From Deinococcota bacterium (GTDB lineage Bacteria > Deinococcota > Deinococci > Deinococcales > Trueperaceae): a stretch of 64,000 nucleotides of DNA. The DNA is taken from assembly GCA_963170125.1 (NCBI GenBank), contig CAUJFI010000025.1, positions 29,484 through 93,483 of the forward strand. Reading direction: 5' to 3'. The notes beneath the pieces are model-generated. The model saw only the letters and a list, made by a program, of their open reading frames with translations. It did no database searches and was not told where the DNA came from. Of this stretch, positions 16,941 to 25,591 are shown one piece after another; the first letter of the stretch is position 1; each line of letters starts with the position of its first letter. Both the position numbers and the translations under genes were made by a program.

Positions 16941-18758
16941 TCAGCCGACCGCGGCGGCATCGCCAACCGCGACCCCGTCGGCGCGCGCCGACTCCCCGTG
17001 TTCGCCGCGGAGCAGGGCGCCGAGCTCGGGCGCCTCGTCGAGGACGTCGGCGAGCCTGCCCTGCGCCACCACCCTCCCCTCCTCGAGGACGATCACGCGG
17101 TCGGCCCGCTCGAGGGCGGCGCGGCGGTGCGAGACGACGAGGCAGGTCGTCCCGCCGGCCACGAAGAGTCCGTCCCACAACCGTCGCTCGGTCTCGACGT
17201 CGAGGGCGCTGGAGATGTCGTCGAACACGAGCAGCTCCGCGCCGCGCAGCAGCATGCGGGCGGCGGCGGCCCGCTGCACCTGGCCGCCGGAGAGCCGCAC
17301 GCCGCGGGTACCGACCTCCGTGTCCAGACCGCCTCGCATGTTCGCGAGGTCGGGCCCGAGCACGGCCAGCTCGAGGGCGGCCGTCACGTCGGCGTCGCTG
17401 ACATCGGCGCCCATCACGACGTTCTCGCGCAAGGTGTCGGAGAACAGGCGCGGCACCTGGGAAGTGTAGGCGGCGCGCGGCGGCACGAAGAACGAGGCGG
17501 GGTCGGTCACGAGGGCGCCGTTCCACGCGACGCTCCCGGCGTCGCGCGGCAGCAGCCCGAGCAGCGCCCTCAGCAACGTCGTCTTCCCCGACCCGACGCG
17601 GCCGGTGACCACCACGAACTCGCCGCGCCGCACCGATAAGGTGACGTCCTCGACGCCCCTGGCCCCGCCCGGATGGTGGGCGGTTAGGCCGACGACGTCG
17701 AGGCGTTCGAAGGGTGCGACGCGCGGGAGGCTCCTGACGAACGGGGCCTGCGGGTGCTCGAGGTCGTAGGACCGCGGCGTCACGAGCGCGTCGACCGGGG
17801 CGTCGACGAGCAGGCGCCCGAGGCGCTCGAAGGCCACGCCCGTGCGCTTGTGCTGCACGACCATCAGGCCCATGAACGACAGGGACTGCGTGAGGCGCGG
17901 CAGGTACGTGACGAACAGCGCGAAGTCGCCCACGGTGAACGAGCCGTCCTTGAGCGCGGCCGCCCCGAGCAGCAGGATGATGCCCGTGGCGATGTTGACC
18001 ATGTTATCGGTCACGCTCCTGAACAGCTCGGTCAGGAGCGTGTCGGTGAGGGCGCGCTTCTTGCGCACCGAGTTCAGGGTGGCGAAGTGGCGCAGCACGA
18101 ACGGCTCGCGCCCCGACGCCTTGACGGCCTGGACGCTGCCGAACGTCTCCCCCAGGAAGTCCGTGACGCGGCTGGTGGCCTCGCGGCTCAGCCGCCGCGC
18201 GTTGCGGATGTGGGGCCGCAGGAGCCGCGTCAGGAGGACGGTTAGGGCGAGCGGGACGCTCGCCAGGACCGTCATCACCGGGTTGATCGTGAGCATAGTG
18301 GCGAGGGCGGCGAGGGCGAAGGCGGCGAAGCCCCAGAAGTCGCACCAGTACTCGTAGTACTCGCCGATGTCGTTCACGTCGTCGCGGAAGCGCGTCACGG
18401 CCTCGCTCGGCGAGTCTGGCAGCCGGCGGGAGCCGCTCGCCTCGACGAGGTAGCGCAGGAGCGAGCTGCGCACGTGCAGCGTGATCTCGAGCCACCAGGT
18501 CGCCCAGGTGTAGATGCCGCCGACGAACATGAGGATGCGCAGCGCGTCCGTGCCGAGCCCGAGGGCCAGGTAGCTCCAGGCGTTGGCACCGGCGCCCGCC
18601 GCCCCCGAGAGGGCGTCGAACACGCCGCGCATGGCCAGGCCGAAGATGATGGGCGAGGAGTGGATCAGCGCCCAGAGGATGGCGGTGAACACGAAGTACG
18701 TGCGCCGCTGGCGCCCGAGCGCCATCACCAGCCGCAACGGGTTGGTCGAGAAGGTCAT
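16941..18758 (-). CDS. ABC exporter subunit with degenerate ATP site
   Basis: This 605-residue protein has six membrane helices followed by an ATPase domain. It shows Walker A GRVGSGKT near residue 384 and signature LSGGQ near 487. The Walker B is LLVFDD, where the catalytic Glu is replaced by Asp, and the H-loop is SHR. The upstream partner has a normal Glu but a changed signature, so the pair forms one working and one degenerate ATP site, as in heterodimeric exporters such as BmrCD and TM287/288. It overlaps the partner by four bases (ATGA). A multidrug or lipid substrate is likely but not shown. Confidence 0.9.
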   Translation of the reverse strand: MTFSTNPLRLVMALGRQRRTYFVFTAILWALIHSSPIIFGLAMRGVFDALSGAAGAGANAWSYLALGLGTDALRILMFVGGIYTWATWWLEITLHVRSSLLRYLVEASGSRRLPDSPSEAVTRFRDDVNDIGEYYEYWCDFWGFAAFALAALATMLTINPVMTVLASVPLALTVLLTRLLRPHIRNARRLSREATSRVTDFLGETFGSVQAVKASGREPFVLRHFATLNSVRKKRALTDTLLTELFRSVTDNMVNIATGIILLLGAAALKDGSFTVGDFALFVTYLPRLTQSLSFMGLMVVQHKRTGVAFERLGRLLVDAPVDALVTPRSYDLEHPQAPFVRSLPRVAPFERLDVVGLTAHHPGGARGVEDVTLSVRRGEFVVVTGRVGSGKTTLLRALLGLLPRDAGSVAWNGALVTDPASFFVPPRAAYTSQVPRLFSDTLRENVVMGADVSDADVTAALELAVLGPDLANMRGGLDTEVGTRGVRLSGGQVQRAAAARMLLRGAELLVFDDISSALDVETERRLWDGLFVAGGTTCLVVSHRRAALERADRVIVLEEGRVVAQGRLADVLDEAPELGALLRGEHGESARADGVAVGDAAAVG

Positions 18759-20659
18759 GCGAGTTCCTCCAGCGCTTCGTCACGCGCGGCGCGCGAAGCG
18801 AACTCTTCGCCGGGGGCGAGGGCCTCGCCGGGGGCGAGGAGTTCGCCACCTGCGCTGCTCTCCCCCGGCGCGAGGTTGAGGTCGAGGCTGAGCGCCGCCC
18901 TGCGCAGCCGCGCGTAGCGCGAGCCCGGGTCCTGCGCCAGGCGGTCGCGCCGACCGTGCTCAACCAGGCGGCCGCGGTCCATGACGAGGATCTCGTCGAC
19001 GCGCTCGACGGTCTCGAGGCGGTGCGCGATCACGATGGCCGTGCGGCCCGCGAGGAGACGCTCCATCGCGGCCTCCAGGCGGCGCTCCGTGGCCGGGTCG
19101 AGGCGCGAGGAGGGCTCGTCGAGCACGATGAGCCCGGGGTCGGCGAGGAAGACGCGCGCGAAGGCGATGAGCTGAGCCTCGCCAGCCGAGAGGTTGCGGC
19201 CGCCGGAGTCGATGAGCGTGTCGAGGCCGTCGTCCTGCCGCTCGAGCCAGTCGGTCATGCCGAGCTCGCTCAGCACGGCGAGGATGCGCTCGTCGCTCAC
19301 GCTGTCGTCAAAGAACGAGAGGTTGTGCCTCAGGGTGCCACGGAAGAGCTGGACCTCCTGCGACACGAGGCCGACCCTCGAGCGCAGGCCGTCGAGGTCC
19401 GCGGCCTTGGCGTCCGTGCCGCCGAGCCTCACGACGCCGGCGGTCGGGTCGTAGAGGCGGAAGAGGAGGCGCGTGAGGGTGGTCTTGCCGGAGCCCGTGC
19501 GTCCGAGCAGGCCGACGCGCGTGCCGGGCGCCAGGCGGAAGCTCACGCCGTCCAAGGTGAGCTGGTCCGGGCCGACGTCGGGGTAGTGGAAGCTCACGTC
19601 GTCGAACTCCACGGCCAGCGGACCTCTCGGCAGCAGCGCGGTGCCATCGCGCCGCAGGGCCGAGGTCATGCTCATCAGCTCGCCGATGCGCTGCACGCCC
19701 GCACCGGCCTTCTGGAGCTCCTGGAGCTGCTGCGTGATCTGCTCGATGGGGTTCTGCAGCATGAGGAGGTACTGGAACACCATGTACGCCGTGCCGACGG
19801 TCAGGGCGCCCTGCCGGACGAGGCTGATGGACGAGCCGACGGTGACGGCCATGCCCACGACGAACAGCGCGTAGCTCGAGAGCCACACGATGGAGCGCAG
19901 CATCCAGGCCCTGCGCGTGTCGTGGTAGACCTTGCGCATCACGCCGCCGAAACGGTGCATGGTGTAGGCGCCGGCGCCGTTGCCGCGCAGGTCGTCGAGC
20001 CCCTGCAGGCGCTCCTCGATGAAGCCGAAGAGCTTGGCGTTCGCCTCACGCTCTAGCTGCGTGGCGGGCACGCCGGCGCGGCGGGTGCGGGAGAGCACGA
20101 CCCACTCGAGGACGACGAACCCGGTGAGGACGGCGCCCATCAGGCGGTTCTCGAACCAGAGCGCCGCGAGGATGCCGACGAGGAGCAGGGCCCCTCCGAA
20201 CACCCTCACGGAGAAGACGGAGAGGAAGTTGGTGAGCGACGTGACGTCGCCGTCGATGCGCTCGATCATCTCGCCGGACGTGCGCGCGTTGTGGAACGCC
20301 ATGTCGAGCCCGAGCGTGTGCGCCGCGAGGTCCTCGCGCAGGAGGTTGGTGGCCGTCCAGCCGACGGCGGCGGCCACGTAGGTCGCGACGGCGTTCATCA
20401 CCTGCGTCAGGAGCGCCACGACGAGGAACGTGAGGGCGATGCGCGTGAGCTCCGCGCCGGGCGCCGCGCCCAGCGCACCGTCTATGAAGCGCCGCAGGAG
20501 CTGCGGCACGAGGAGCTGCAAGCCGGTAGCGGCGAGGAGCAGGAAGGCCATCGCCACCGCCCAGCCGCGCTGAGGGGCGAGGTAGCGCACGAGGATCGAC
20601 GAGAGCGACGGGGCGCCGCTCGCGGGACGTCTACTGGTTGGGGCCGTGCTGGTGGTCAT
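18755..20659 (-). CDS. ABC exporter subunit, catalytic partner
   Basis: This 634-residue protein has six helices and an ATPase domain. It shows Walker A GRTGSGKT, an atypical signature LSAGEAQ, Walker B LIVLDEPSS with catalytic Glu, and H-loop AHR. With the downstream 605-residue subunit it makes a heterodimeric exporter. The C-terminus beyond the ATPase is unusual, with three LAPGE-type repeats and then an acidic end. The start ATG 20659 has GAGGCGAGA just upstream. A 250-base leader with a small ORF and a hairpin lies before it, so expression is probably controlled by attenuation. Confidence 0.9.
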   Translation of the reverse strand: MTTSTAPTSRRPASGAPSLSSILVRYLAPQRGWAVAMAFLLLAATGLQLLVPQLLRRFIDGALGAAPGAELTRIALTFLVVALLTQVMNAVATYVAAAVGWTATNLLREDLAAHTLGLDMAFHNARTSGEMIERIDGDVTSLTNFLSVFSVRVFGGALLLVGILAALWFENRLMGAVLTGFVVLEWVVLSRTRRAGVPATQLEREANAKLFGFIEERLQGLDDLRGNGAGAYTMHRFGGVMRKVYHDTRRAWMLRSIVWLSSYALFVVGMAVTVGSSISLVRQGALTVGTAYMVFQYLLMLQNPIEQITQQLQELQKAGAGVQRIGELMSMTSALRRDGTALLPRGPLAVEFDDVSFHYPDVGPDQLTLDGVSFRLAPGTRVGLLGRTGSGKTTLTRLLFRLYDPTAGVVRLGGTDAKAADLDGLRSRVGLVSQEVQLFRGTLRHNLSFFDDSVSDERILAVLSELGMTDWLERQDDGLDTLIDSGGRNLSAGEAQLIAFARVFLADPGLIVLDEPSSRLDPATERRLEAAMERLLAGRTAIVIAHRLETVERVDEILVMDRGRLVEHGRRDRLAQDPGSRYARLRRAALSLDLNLAPGESSAGGELLAPGEALAPGEEFASRAARDEALEELA

Positions 20660-20755
20660 TCTCGCCTCGAAGGTCTCAGATGCTCGATCTGGTGAGGGTC
20701 TGTCGTTCCGTTAGCGCGGTTCTTGCTTCTTGCGATCGACCCACACGACGAGAAA

Positions 20756-20794
20756 GCGACCGTGGGGCCTCGTTCGGGGGCTGCCCACGGTCGC
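20756..20794 (-). terminator. Attenuator hairpin upstream of the ABC exporter
   Basis: On the minus strand an 11-bp perfect stem (GCGACCGTGGG/CCCACGGTCGC, arms 20784-20794 and 20756-20766, 17-base loop) is followed by a short T-containing tail (TTTCTCG). It begins 19 bases after the stop of the leader ORF and ends about 100 bases before the exporter gene. This is the layout of a transcription attenuator. The tail is short, so terminator strength is uncertain. Confidence 0.6.
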
Positions 20795-20813
20795 GTCGGT
20801 TACTAAACTCTGT

Positions 20814-20909
20814 TCAGCGAGCGACGAGCAGGCAGTCCTCTCCCGTAAGCGGCTTGCCGGCACCCAGGTGCCGACGCACGCGTACGTTGAGGAAGAAGAC
20901 GCCTGCCAT
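20814..20909 (-). CDS. 31-residue leader peptide of the ABC exporter operon
   Basis: The frame reads MAGVFFLNVRVRRHLGAGKP and then LTGEDCLLVAR. ATG 20909 lies 9 bases after a TAAAGT -10 box, so the transcript is nearly or fully leaderless. The N-V-R-V-R-R stretch at residues 8-13 contains Arg-X-Arg, the context at which macrolide-bound ribosomes are known to stall (as in ErmDL). An internal palindrome (GGCACC-TG-GGTGCC) covers codons 13-17. The terminator-like hairpin follows the stop codon. By analogy with BmrB of B. subtilis it probably senses ribosome stalling; this is inference. Confidence 0.55.
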   Translation of the reverse strand: MAGVFFLNVRVRRHLGAGKPLTGEDCLLVAR

Positions 20910-20918
20910 GACGCTGGA

Positions 20919-20948
20919 ACTTTAGCGGCAAGGCCCAGGGGTTGTCAA
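20919..20948 (-). promoter_or_regulatory. Promoter of the leader peptide/ABC exporter operon
   Basis: A perfect TTGACA (20943-20948, minus strand) is followed after 18 bases by TAAAGT (20919-20924). It is one of the best sigma-70-type promoters in the window. It lies between the stop of the luciferase-like gene and the leader ORF. Confidence 0.75.
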
Positions 20949-21025
20949 GCGCAGGAAGAACTCACGGGGCCGCTCTCTCCGATCTGGTGGCGGCGCTCCG
21001 CGCCCAGCGCGTCGCCCGTCGGGCC

Positions 21026-22030
21026 TCAGGCGAACGCCTCCGCGAGCAACGCGTAAGACCGCATGCGCTCCTCGTGCGCCGCGATGTGGGTGGTGACGAT
21101 GAGCTCGTCGACCTCGAGCCGCTCCGCCAGCTCCAGGAGCCGAGAGCGCACGCGGTCCGGCGTGCCCCACACGAGCATGCGGCGCGAGTGCTCGGCCATC
21201 GCGGCCTCCTCCGGCGTGAACCGGTAGGCCGCGACCTCCTCGGCCGTCGGTAGGGGCCCTCGCTCGTTGCGCCTTATCCGCAGCCACATGAGGTCGTGCC
21301 CACGCGCCAACTCCTCGGCCCGCTCGGCCGTGCCGGCGCAGATGACGGAGACGCCGAGGATCGCGTACGGCGCGGCCAGCTCGGCCGAGGGCCGGAAGCC
21401 GTCGCGGTAGGCACGTAGAGCGGGGACGGCGTGATCGGGACTGAAGTGGAAGGCGAAGGAGTAGCCGCGCCCGGTCTGGGCCGCGTACCGAGCGCCGTAC
21501 ATGCTCGATCCCAGGATCCAGAGGGGCGGGAGCTTCACGCCAGGCAGCGCGGCGCTCACACGACCCAACGGGTGGCCCCCCAGGAAGTCCGACTCGCCCG
21601 CGTAGGCTCGAAGCATCTCGACCTGCTCCGGGAAGTCGTCCGCGGCGAGGTGGTCGGCGCTGCGTCGCAGCGCGAGCGCCGTGACCTGGTCGGTCCCCGG
21701 GGCGCGCCCAAGGCCAAGGTCGATACGGCCCGGGTACAACGCCTCGAGCGTGAGGAAGTCCTCGGCCACCTTCAGCGGCGAGTGGTTCGGCAGCATGACG
21801 CCGCCGGAGCCGACGCGGATGCTCGTAGTCTCGCGGGCCAGGACGGCGATCAGGGTGGCAGTGGACATCGAGGCGAACGCCGGGGTGTTGTGATGCTCGG
21901 CGACCCAGACCCGGCGGTAGCCCGCCGCTTCCGCAAGGCGGGCGAGCTCGACGCTGTTGCGGAACGCATCCGTGGCGCTGCCGTCGGGTGGGACGGGCAC
22001 GAGGTCCAAGACGGAGAGTGGGATGCTCAT
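21026..22030 (-). CDS. LLM-class flavin-dependent oxidoreductase
   Basis: This 334-residue luciferase-like TIM barrel contains GYRRVWVAEHHNTP, GVMLPNHSPLKVAEDF and LYPGRIDLGLGRAPGTD. It ends with the VWGTPDRVRSRLLELAERL region typical of the MsnO8-type LLM subgroup. Such enzymes use FMNH2 from a separate reductase to oxidise diverse small substrates. The start ATG 22030 lies 6 bases after TAACGT (22037-22042). The substrate cannot be predicted. It is transcribed toward the ABC exporter, but a strong promoter separates them. Confidence 0.88.
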   Translation of the reverse strand: MSIPLSVLDLVPVPPDGSATDAFRNSVELARLAEAAGYRRVWVAEHHNTPAFASMSTATLIAVLARETTSIRVGSGGVMLPNHSPLKVAEDFLTLEALYPGRIDLGLGRAPGTDQVTALALRRSADHLAADDFPEQVEMLRAYAGESDFLGGHPLGRVSAALPGVKLPPLWILGSSMYGARYAAQTGRGYSFAFHFSPDHAVPALRAYRDGFRPSAELAAPYAILGVSVICAGTAERAEELARGHDLMWLRIRRNERGPLPTAEEVAAYRFTPEEAAMAEHSRRMLVWGTPDRVRSRLLELAERLEVDELIVTTHIAAHEERMRSYALLAEAFA

Positions 22031-22105
22031 GCGACGACGTTAACCGGCCTCCGATCGGCCCTAGGTATCCGCCATCCGGACACCCCCCATGAGTCAGAAT
22101 GGCGC

Positions 22106-22909
22106 ATGCCTGCAAGGGCCGGCGCACCGTCCGGCACTCGATCCGTCACCTACCGCGGAACGGTCCTGGACCTGCTGGTCGTGGCCTTGAACCTGGTGGC
22201 GGGCCCCCGAGCCACCGACTGGGTGACGGACCTCATCAGTTACGCGCCGGACGAGAGGACGCAGGGGCTGATCGTCGGCATCGGGACGGGCGCCATGCTC
22301 CTGCTGCCCGCGCTCGCGGCCGTGTTGAAGCGCCGCCGCACGCAGGCGCGCCTGGCGGCTCTGGCCGAGCAGGAGGGCGTGGAGCGGATCCAGCTCCGCA
22401 CGGGCTGCCTCTTCAACCCGATCTTCTACCTCTCGGTCAACCTGATCCTCGGCTGCGCCGTGGTGGCCGGCATCGGACCGCTGGTCTTCGGCTCCGATCT
22501 CATGGACCGCGGCGAGGTGTTCGTCCCGCTAATCCTCGGCGTCATAGTGGCGAGCGTCTGGCAGACGGTCATCGTCTACCGCTACTTCGAGCCGCTGCCG
22601 GCCAAGGCGCGCCCGTCAAGGTTCCTCGAGTCGCGCGCCGCGGAGTTCCTTGGCGACGCCTGCATCTACGTCAACACCATGCTCTTCCAGGTCGTGTGGC
22701 TGACGGTCGCCACGACCCAGTTCGAGCCCGTCACGAGCGTCCAGGACGCCTTCGGGCGCCTGTTCTACATCTTCTTCGCGGCGCTGCTCGCCTACTTCCC
22801 ACCGCGCATGCTCTACCTGGTCGAGGAGCTGCGCCGGCCGCGCGGGTACCTGACGCTCCTGCTGGCCAACGCCGCCATGCTCTACCGGCTGTTCGTGGGC
22901 GGGGGCTGA
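22106..22909 (+). CDS. Hypothetical polytopic membrane protein
   Basis: This 267-residue protein has about six hydrophobic segments: VLDLLVVALNLVAGP, GTGAMLLLPALAAVL, FYLSVNLILGCAVVAGIGPL, FVPLILGVIVASVWQTVIV, MLFQVVWLTVAT and LFYIFFAALLAYFPPRMLYL. A short basic loop follows the second. I do not recognise a family. The start ATG 22106 is the first in the coding part of the frame, with a CAGAAT box 5 bases upstream. The gene is divergent from the LLM oxidoreductase and convergent with the ClC gene. No function is proposed. Confidence 0.65.
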   Translation: MPARAGAPSGTRSVTYRGTVLDLLVVALNLVAGPRATDWVTDLISYAPDERTQGLIVGIGTGAMLLLPALAAVLKRRRTQARLAALAEQEGVERIQLRTGCLFNPIFYLSVNLILGCAVVAGIGPLVFGSDLMDRGEVFVPLILGVIVASVWQTVIVYRYFEPLPAKARPSRFLESRAAEFLGDACIYVNTMLFQVVWLTVATTQFEPVTSVQDAFGRLFYIFFAALLAYFPPRMLYLVEELRRPRGYLTLLLANAAMLYRLFVGGG

Positions 22910-22963
22910 GCGGCCGCCATCGCGTGTAGGGTCCCCAGGTCGTTCGTGGCGGGGGTCGAGGAG

Positions 22964-24718
22964 CTAGTCGGTCACCTGTGACAACCGGCGCTTGAAGGCG
23001 CCCATCGAGTCCTCGGTCGCCACGACCGTCAGCCTGTCGCCCGCGTGCAGCTCGGTGGAGCCGTCCGGGATGATCGCCTGGTCGCCCCTTAGCACGCTCA
23101 TGAGCAGTACCTCGGCCGGGAGCGCGAGGGCGCGCAGCGGCACGCCCGCCAGGCCGCTCCCCTCGGGGACCTGCGCCATGAAGACGAGCTCCTGACCGCC
23201 CGCCAACGGCACGCTGTCACCTTGCTGCAGGCGCTTCACGAGTTCGCTGTCGACGACCGCGGGGTCGAGCGTGACGGCGCGTTGCTTGAGGAGCCTGACC
23301 ACGGTCTGCAGGTACTCGGCCTGATGGACGGGGCTGTCGCCGGGGTGAGCCACCGCGTCTTCGTGCAGGGTGGGGTACTTCATGCCGCGGCTGATGCGCT
23401 CCTGGACCATGAAGCTGATGGCGACCGCCATCATGGTCGGCAGGATGAGCTGGTAACCGCCCGTCATCTCGGCGACCATGATGAGCGTGGCCAGGGGAAC
23501 CCTCGCGGCCCCGGCGAACACGGCCGCCATGCCCACCACCGCGAACGTCTGCGGGGGTGGCGCCGACGGCGTGATGGCGCCGAGACCAGCGGCCATGAAG
23601 CCCCCTAGCATCACGCCGACGTACAGGCTCGGGGCGAACGTGCCCCCGGACCCTCCCGAGCCGATGGTGAGGGCCATCGTGACGAGCTTGCCGACCGCCA
23701 ACGCGAGCATCAGCCATAGCCCCAAATGGCCGTCGAGGGCGAGCTGCATCCACCCGTAACCGCTGCCGAGGAGCTGCGGGAACACCATCCCGATCAGCCC
23801 CATGGCGAGGCCGCCGAGCGCAGGCTTGAGGAAGGCGCGCAGCTTGAGCGCGGAGAACCAATCGCGCACGGCGTAGTAGACGAGCGGAACGAGCACGGCG
23901 AGGAGCCCGGCGGCCACGCCGAGGAGGGCGTACCACCCCAGTTCGCGCACGCCGGTGAAGCTGATGCCTGCGCTCAGCTCGAACAGGGGCGCGAAGCCCG
24001 TGAACGTGCCGCTGACGGCGTAGGCGGTGGCCGCGCCGATGAACGTGAACACGAGGGCGGCGCTCTCGAAGGCGAGGCTGCTGTAGAGCACCTCGACTGC
24101 GAAGATAGCCGTGCCGAGCGGGCTGCGGAAGATGGCGGACAGCCCGGCAGCCATGCCCGCCAGCATGAGCGTGCGCCGTTCGTCGTCCGGGAGCTTCAAC
24201 CAAGTAGCGGTGATGGCGCCGAAACCGGAGGCGATCTGCGCCGTTGGGCCCTCGCGACCGGCGGAGCCGCCGGAGCCGATGGTGATGGCGCTCGCGACGG
24301 TCTTGACGATGGGGATGCGCGTCCGGACATAGCCGCCGAGGCGGTGGAACGAGCGGATAGCGGCGTCCGTGCCGTGCCCCTCTGCCTCCGGCGCCACGGC
24401 GGCGATCAGCAGCCCGACCAGCAGGCCCCCCAAGGTCGTGGACACGGGGATCAACCAGTTGAGCACCGGTTGTGCCGGCGAGGCCCCGAGCGCCACCGCC
24501 TGTTCGGGCTCGAGGGCCGGCATGCCCGCGATGCCCACGATGAACAGGTCGCTGGCGACGTTGACCATCCACAGGAAGAGATGGGCCCCGCCGGCGCCTA
24601 CGAAGCCGACGATGACGCTGAGGAGCACCAGCCTTGAGGTCTTGTCGAGTCTGAGGAGCCAGGTCACGTACGCCCTTCGGAACGGCATACGGTAACCCGT
24701 TCGCGGTCGGGTGGGCAC
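22964..24718 (-). CDS. ClC-family chloride channel/transporter with C-terminal TrkA-C (RCK-C) domain
   Basis: This 584-residue protein has the ClC core of about eighteen helices. The selectivity-filter motifs are GSGGSAGREGPTAQ (GREGP form), GSGGSGGTFAPSLYVG, and the inner helix-N region. The last ~75 residues (AQVPEGSGLAGVPLRALALP onward, ending with AGDRLTVVATED) match a TrkA-C regulatory domain rather than CBS domains. ClC proteins move Cl- or fluoride, alone or in exchange for H+. GTG 24718 is taken as start, with ATG 24688 as an alternative ten residues later. Confidence 0.9.
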   Translation of the reverse strand: MPTRPRTGYRMPFRRAYVTWLLRLDKTSRLVLLSVIVGFVGAGGAHLFLWMVNVASDLFIVGIAGMPALEPEQAVALGASPAQPVLNWLIPVSTTLGGLLVGLLIAAVAPEAEGHGTDAAIRSFHRLGGYVRTRIPIVKTVASAITIGSGGSAGREGPTAQIASGFGAITATWLKLPDDERRTLMLAGMAAGLSAIFRSPLGTAIFAVEVLYSSLAFESAALVFTFIGAATAYAVSGTFTGFAPLFELSAGISFTGVRELGWYALLGVAAGLLAVLVPLVYYAVRDWFSALKLRAFLKPALGGLAMGLIGMVFPQLLGSGYGWMQLALDGHLGLWLMLALAVGKLVTMALTIGSGGSGGTFAPSLYVGVMLGGFMAAGLGAITPSAPPPQTFAVVGMAAVFAGAARVPLATLIMVAEMTGGYQLILPTMMAVAISFMVQERISRGMKYPTLHEDAVAHPGDSPVHQAEYLQTVVRLLKQRAVTLDPAVVDSELVKRLQQGDSVPLAGGQELVFMAQVPEGSGLAGVPLRALALPAEVLLMSVLRGDQAIIPDGSTELHAGDRLTVVATEDSMGAFKRRLSQVTD

Positions 24719-24783
24719 CGATCCGTTCGGCTACCGCGACATAGACCCATGATCGAGGCCCGCCTCCGATGCCGGCTACGCCG

Positions 24784-25584
24784 CTAGCCCACCACCGGCC
24801 TGACCGTGAGCGCCTGCGCCAGGGCGCCGAACGGCCCGGACTCGTCGTGGAGGACGCTGCGTGTCATGCCGAGGCCCGTCGGCCCGAACGCGACGGTCGT
24901 GTCGAGCCCGAGCCAACCCGCTGCCGGCGCGCGGAAGAGGTGCACCGTCAGGTCGAGGTTCGGGAAGGCGGCCTCGTCCATGGCCACGCGCGGCGACATG
25001 CCGTTGGCGACGTCGATCAGGCCGAGGACCGTGGCGGTCGGGCTGACGCGCTCGCCCGCGATGAGCTCGAGGCCCGTGCGCACCCAGCCGGTCGCGCGAC
25101 CCGGTTCGCTCTGCGAGCGTCGGAGCTCGACCGAGCGCACGAACTCGCCGTACCAGTAGTCGCCGAGCTCCGCCGGGGGCGTGTCGGCCGGACCCGGTAT
25201 GCGGGGCAGCGCCGTGCCCGCCATGTGGGCCGTCGCGTAGGCCGCGGCCAGCCAGGCGCGGGCGACGACGGCGGGCCTGCCCGCGTGGCTGAGGCGCGCG
25301 CTCACGAGCTCGATCGTCCTACCGGGCCGCACGAGCTCGACCTCGATCTCGACGGGCTCGACGGGCACGGTGCCCAGGATGTCGTAGGTCACGCGCGCGA
25401 CCTGCAGGTCGCCGCGTCCGCGTGCGGCGGCGTCCACCTCGATGGCGTGGGCCAGCGCACCGAAGAGCGGCGCGACGTGGTACTCGGCGGGGTTCCAGGC
25501 CCCGCCCACGTACCTGGTGGGCCGGAGGCGCGTGGTCGATTCGCGGACGAAGTAGGCGTTCGGCGTCGTCTCGCCTTCACTCAT
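24784..25584 (-). CDS. Acyl-CoA thioesterase-like hot-dog protein
   Basis: This 266-residue protein looks like a TesB/4HBT-type double hot-dog: WNPAEYHVAPLFGALAHAIE in the first half and FPNLDLTVHLFRAPAAGWLG in the second, which closely resembles the acyl-CoA thioesterase core. Such enzymes release free fatty acids from acyl-CoA. The start ATG 25584 is 8 bases after the stop of the EamA transporter gene, so the two are co-transcribed. The further upstream extension is not conserved in style. The chain-length preference is unknown. Confidence 0.8.
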   Translation of the reverse strand: MSEGETTPNAYFVRESTTRLRPTRYVGGAWNPAEYHVAPLFGALAHAIEVDAAARGRGDLQVARVTYDILGTVPVEPVEIEVELVRPGRTIELVSARLSHAGRPAVVARAWLAAAYATAHMAGTALPRIPGPADTPPAELGDYWYGEFVRSVELRRSQSEPGRATGWVRTGLELIAGERVSPTATVLGLIDVANGMSPRVAMDEAAFPNLDLTVHLFRAPAAGWLGLDTTVAFGPTGLGMTRSVLHDESGPFGALAQALTVRPVVG

Positions 25585-25591
25585 TGGGGCA

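Noticed and set aside
20756..20794. The hairpin as a plain terminator of the luciferase-like gene
   Set aside because: It lies about 230 bases past that stop, with a consensus promoter and a leader ORF in between, so it more likely belongs to the exporter transcript.
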